From Catellicoccus marimammalium M35/04/3 (GTDB lineage Bacteria > Bacillota > Bacilli > Lactobacillales > Catellicoccaceae): 64,000 nucleotides of DNA. The position numbers were made by a program, and so were the translations under genes. The notes below the pieces were generated by a model. It worked only from the letters and a program-made list of their open reading frames with translations, searched no databases and was not told where the DNA came from. Positions 62,825-64,000 of the stretch are shown here, piece after piece (position 1 is the first letter of the stretch; each line of letters begins with the position of its first letter). The DNA lies in contig NZ_AMYT01000017.1 of the NCBI RefSeq assembly GCF_000313915.1, forward strand, positions 124,001 to 188,000, read 5' to 3'.

Positions 62825-63940
62825 TTAAATTAATGCTTTACGACGAATAACTGCTACCCCTTTAGGAGCCCATCCAGCAATTTTACTTCCTTTTGGTACG
62901 GTAATCCATCCTAGACCAGAAAAGACGATGTCCATTTTTTCTTTTGCTGTAAATTCAAAACGAACAAGTTCTGGTAAAGGATAATGTTCTAAATCTGTAG
63001 GAGGCTGTAATAGTTCTCCCACATGTTTTTGATAAAATGCATCTGCTTTTTCTAATTTTGTACGATGAATCATTAAATCACGCGCAGTATATACAACAAA
63101 TGAACCTTTATCTCCTTCTAAATAATCAAAACGAGCTAATCCACCTAAAAATAGTGTTTGCCCCGCATTTAATTGATAGGTTTTTGGTTTTAGTTCTTTT
63201 TTAGGTGTAATTGCTTTTAAGTCATTTGGACTTAGATAGTGGGCCATTTGCTCACGATGAATAATTCCTGGAGTATCAATGATATAATGTCCATCATCTA
63301 GAGGAATCTCAATTAAATCTAACGTCGTTCCTGGGAATTGAGAAGTAGTAATCACACTCTCTTCTCCGACTGCTGCTTGAATAATTGCGTTAATTAATGT
63401 TGATTTTCCAACATTCGTAACACCAACAATGTAAACATCACGCCCTTGACGATATTCTTCAATGGTTGATAATAATTCTAATACGTCTTCTTTCTTTTTC
63501 GCACTCGTTAATAACACTTCTTCTGGACGTAGCCCTATTTCATGAGCACGTTCCTTCATCCATTGAATTAAACGACCTTTTTTCAATGATTTAGGTAATA
63601 AATCACGTTTATTTCCTACTAATAATAGTTCATTATCTCCAATGAAACGATGTAATCCTTTAATGATACTACCATTGAAGTCAAAAATATCTACCACATT
63701 AATAATCAAAGCATCTTTTGTACGAATTTCATTTAATAAACGTAAAAAATCATCATCCGTTAAAGAGACATCTTGTATCTCATTATAATGACGTAGACGG
63801 AAACAACGTTGGCAATATAACGCCTTTCCAGATTCTTCTGATTTTTGTAAAGAACTTTTTGGTGTATATCCTAGTCCTTCTTTATCTTCGGTTTGAATCG
63901 GTACCCCACAACCAATACAATGTAATTCTTCTTGTTCCAT
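62825..63940 (-). CDS. yqeH: Ribosome biogenesis GTPase YqeH
   Basis: Circularly permuted GTPase for 30S assembly. N-terminal zinc finger (CIGCG ... YCQRCFRLRHYNE), then G4 GNKRDLLP, G5 TSAKK, G1 GVTNVGKST and G3 DTPG. 371 residues from ATG 63940 behind GGGAGGATCAATTATA; the ATG overlaps the yqeG stop (TAATG). Confidence 0.96.
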   Translation of the reverse strand: MEQEELHCIGCGVPIQTEDKEGLGYTPKSSLQKSEESGKALYCQRCFRLRHYNEIQDVSLTDDDFLRLLNEIRTKDALIINVVDIFDFNGSIIKGLHRFIGDNELLLVGNKRDLLPKSLKKGRLIQWMKERAHEIGLRPEEVLLTSAKKKEDVLELLSTIEEYRQGRDVYIVGVTNVGKSTLINAIIQAAVGEESVITTSQFPGTTLDLIEIPLDDGHYIIDTPGIIHREQMAHYLSPNDLKAITPKKELKPKTYQLNAGQTLFLGGLARFDYLEGDKGSFVVYTARDLMIHRTKLEKADAFYQKHVGELLQPPTDLEHYPLPELVRFEFTAKEKMDIVFSGLGWITVPKGSKIAGWAPKGVAVIRRKALI

Positions 63941-64000
63941 TATAATTGATCCTCCCAGTGCCAAAGGTTTGCGGCTTGTAGTTTTTGTTTTACTTTATTT
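63940..64000 (-). CDS. Partial 3' end, probably YqeG (HAD phosphatase)
   Basis: An open frame enters from the right edge on the minus strand, encoding ...QAANLWHWEDQL then TAA, overlapping the yqeH start. Only 19 residues are visible, so identity rests on the conserved yqeG-yqeH order. Confidence 0.5.
   Translation of the reverse strand, partial: NKVKQKLQAANLWHWEDQL

Overview
The window looks like chromosomal core DNA from a low-GC Gram-positive bacterium of the order Lactobacillales. An Enterococcaceae- or Carnobacteriaceae-like organism is my best guess; no species can be assigned from sequence reading alone. The signs are the AT-rich sequence, the strong AAGGAG/GGAGG ribosome binding sites, the FtsA/FtsZ/SepF/DivIVA division set, a T-box, a PyrR attenuator, a lysine riboswitch and an L21 leader, an L27 with a cleavable N-terminus beside its protease Prp, an oxygen-sensitive pyruvate formate-lyase pair, and small DUF4044- and DUF3397-like membrane proteins. 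No rRNA, tRNA, insertion sequence, prophage or CRISPR array was seen. Almost every gene lies on the minus strand.

Layout from left to right. Positions 1-2307: end of a trehalose regulator and trehalose-6-phosphate hydrolase (plus strand). 2355-14177 (minus): a run reading rbgA-rnhB-dprA-topA-trmFO-ylmG-ylmH-divIVA-ileS, with a YpmS-like gene upstream and an Ile T-box before ileS. 14495-17587 (plus): pflB-pflA with catabolite-type control signals. 17611-27602: metabolic and transport genes, namely an M32 carboxypeptidase, an FtsX-type ABC exporter, a secreted repeat-bearing LAS-type peptidase, PyrR-controlled uracil permease, a THUMP-type RNA methyltransferase, and a lysine-riboswitch-controlled permease. 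27603-31413: aldose epimerase, hslU, hslV, xerC. 31475-42932: division and cell-wall cluster rsmH-ftsL-pbp-mraY-murD-murG-divIB-ftsA-ftsZ-sepF. 43171-44209: small membrane genes and a HigB/RelE-like toxin without an evident antitoxin. 44206-53147: recN-argR-tlyA-ispA-xseB-xseA-folD-nusB-asp23-efp-peptidase. 53371-57852: azoreductase, DedA, cyclopropane synthase, rpmA-prp-rplU and a basic-tailed membrane protein. 57921-64000: yqeG-yqeH-yhbY-nadD-yqeK-rsfS-yqeM-tmcAL-membrane protein-trmR.

Two observations stand out. First, three genes (M32 peptidase, hslV, argR) share an unusual translation start: AAGGAG, 1-3 nt, a perfect 6-9 bp hairpin, exactly 10 nt, then ATG. The Shine-Dalgarno is far from the start unless the hairpin folds. 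Second, two gene strings that are normally separate in Bacilli (ftsZ-sepF-ylmG-ylmH-divIVA-ileS and topA-trmFO-xerC-hslV-hslU) appear to have swapped their downstream halves. mraZ, ylmE and codY are missing from their usual places. The rest is well-known housekeeping; I found no convincing wholly new multi-gene system.
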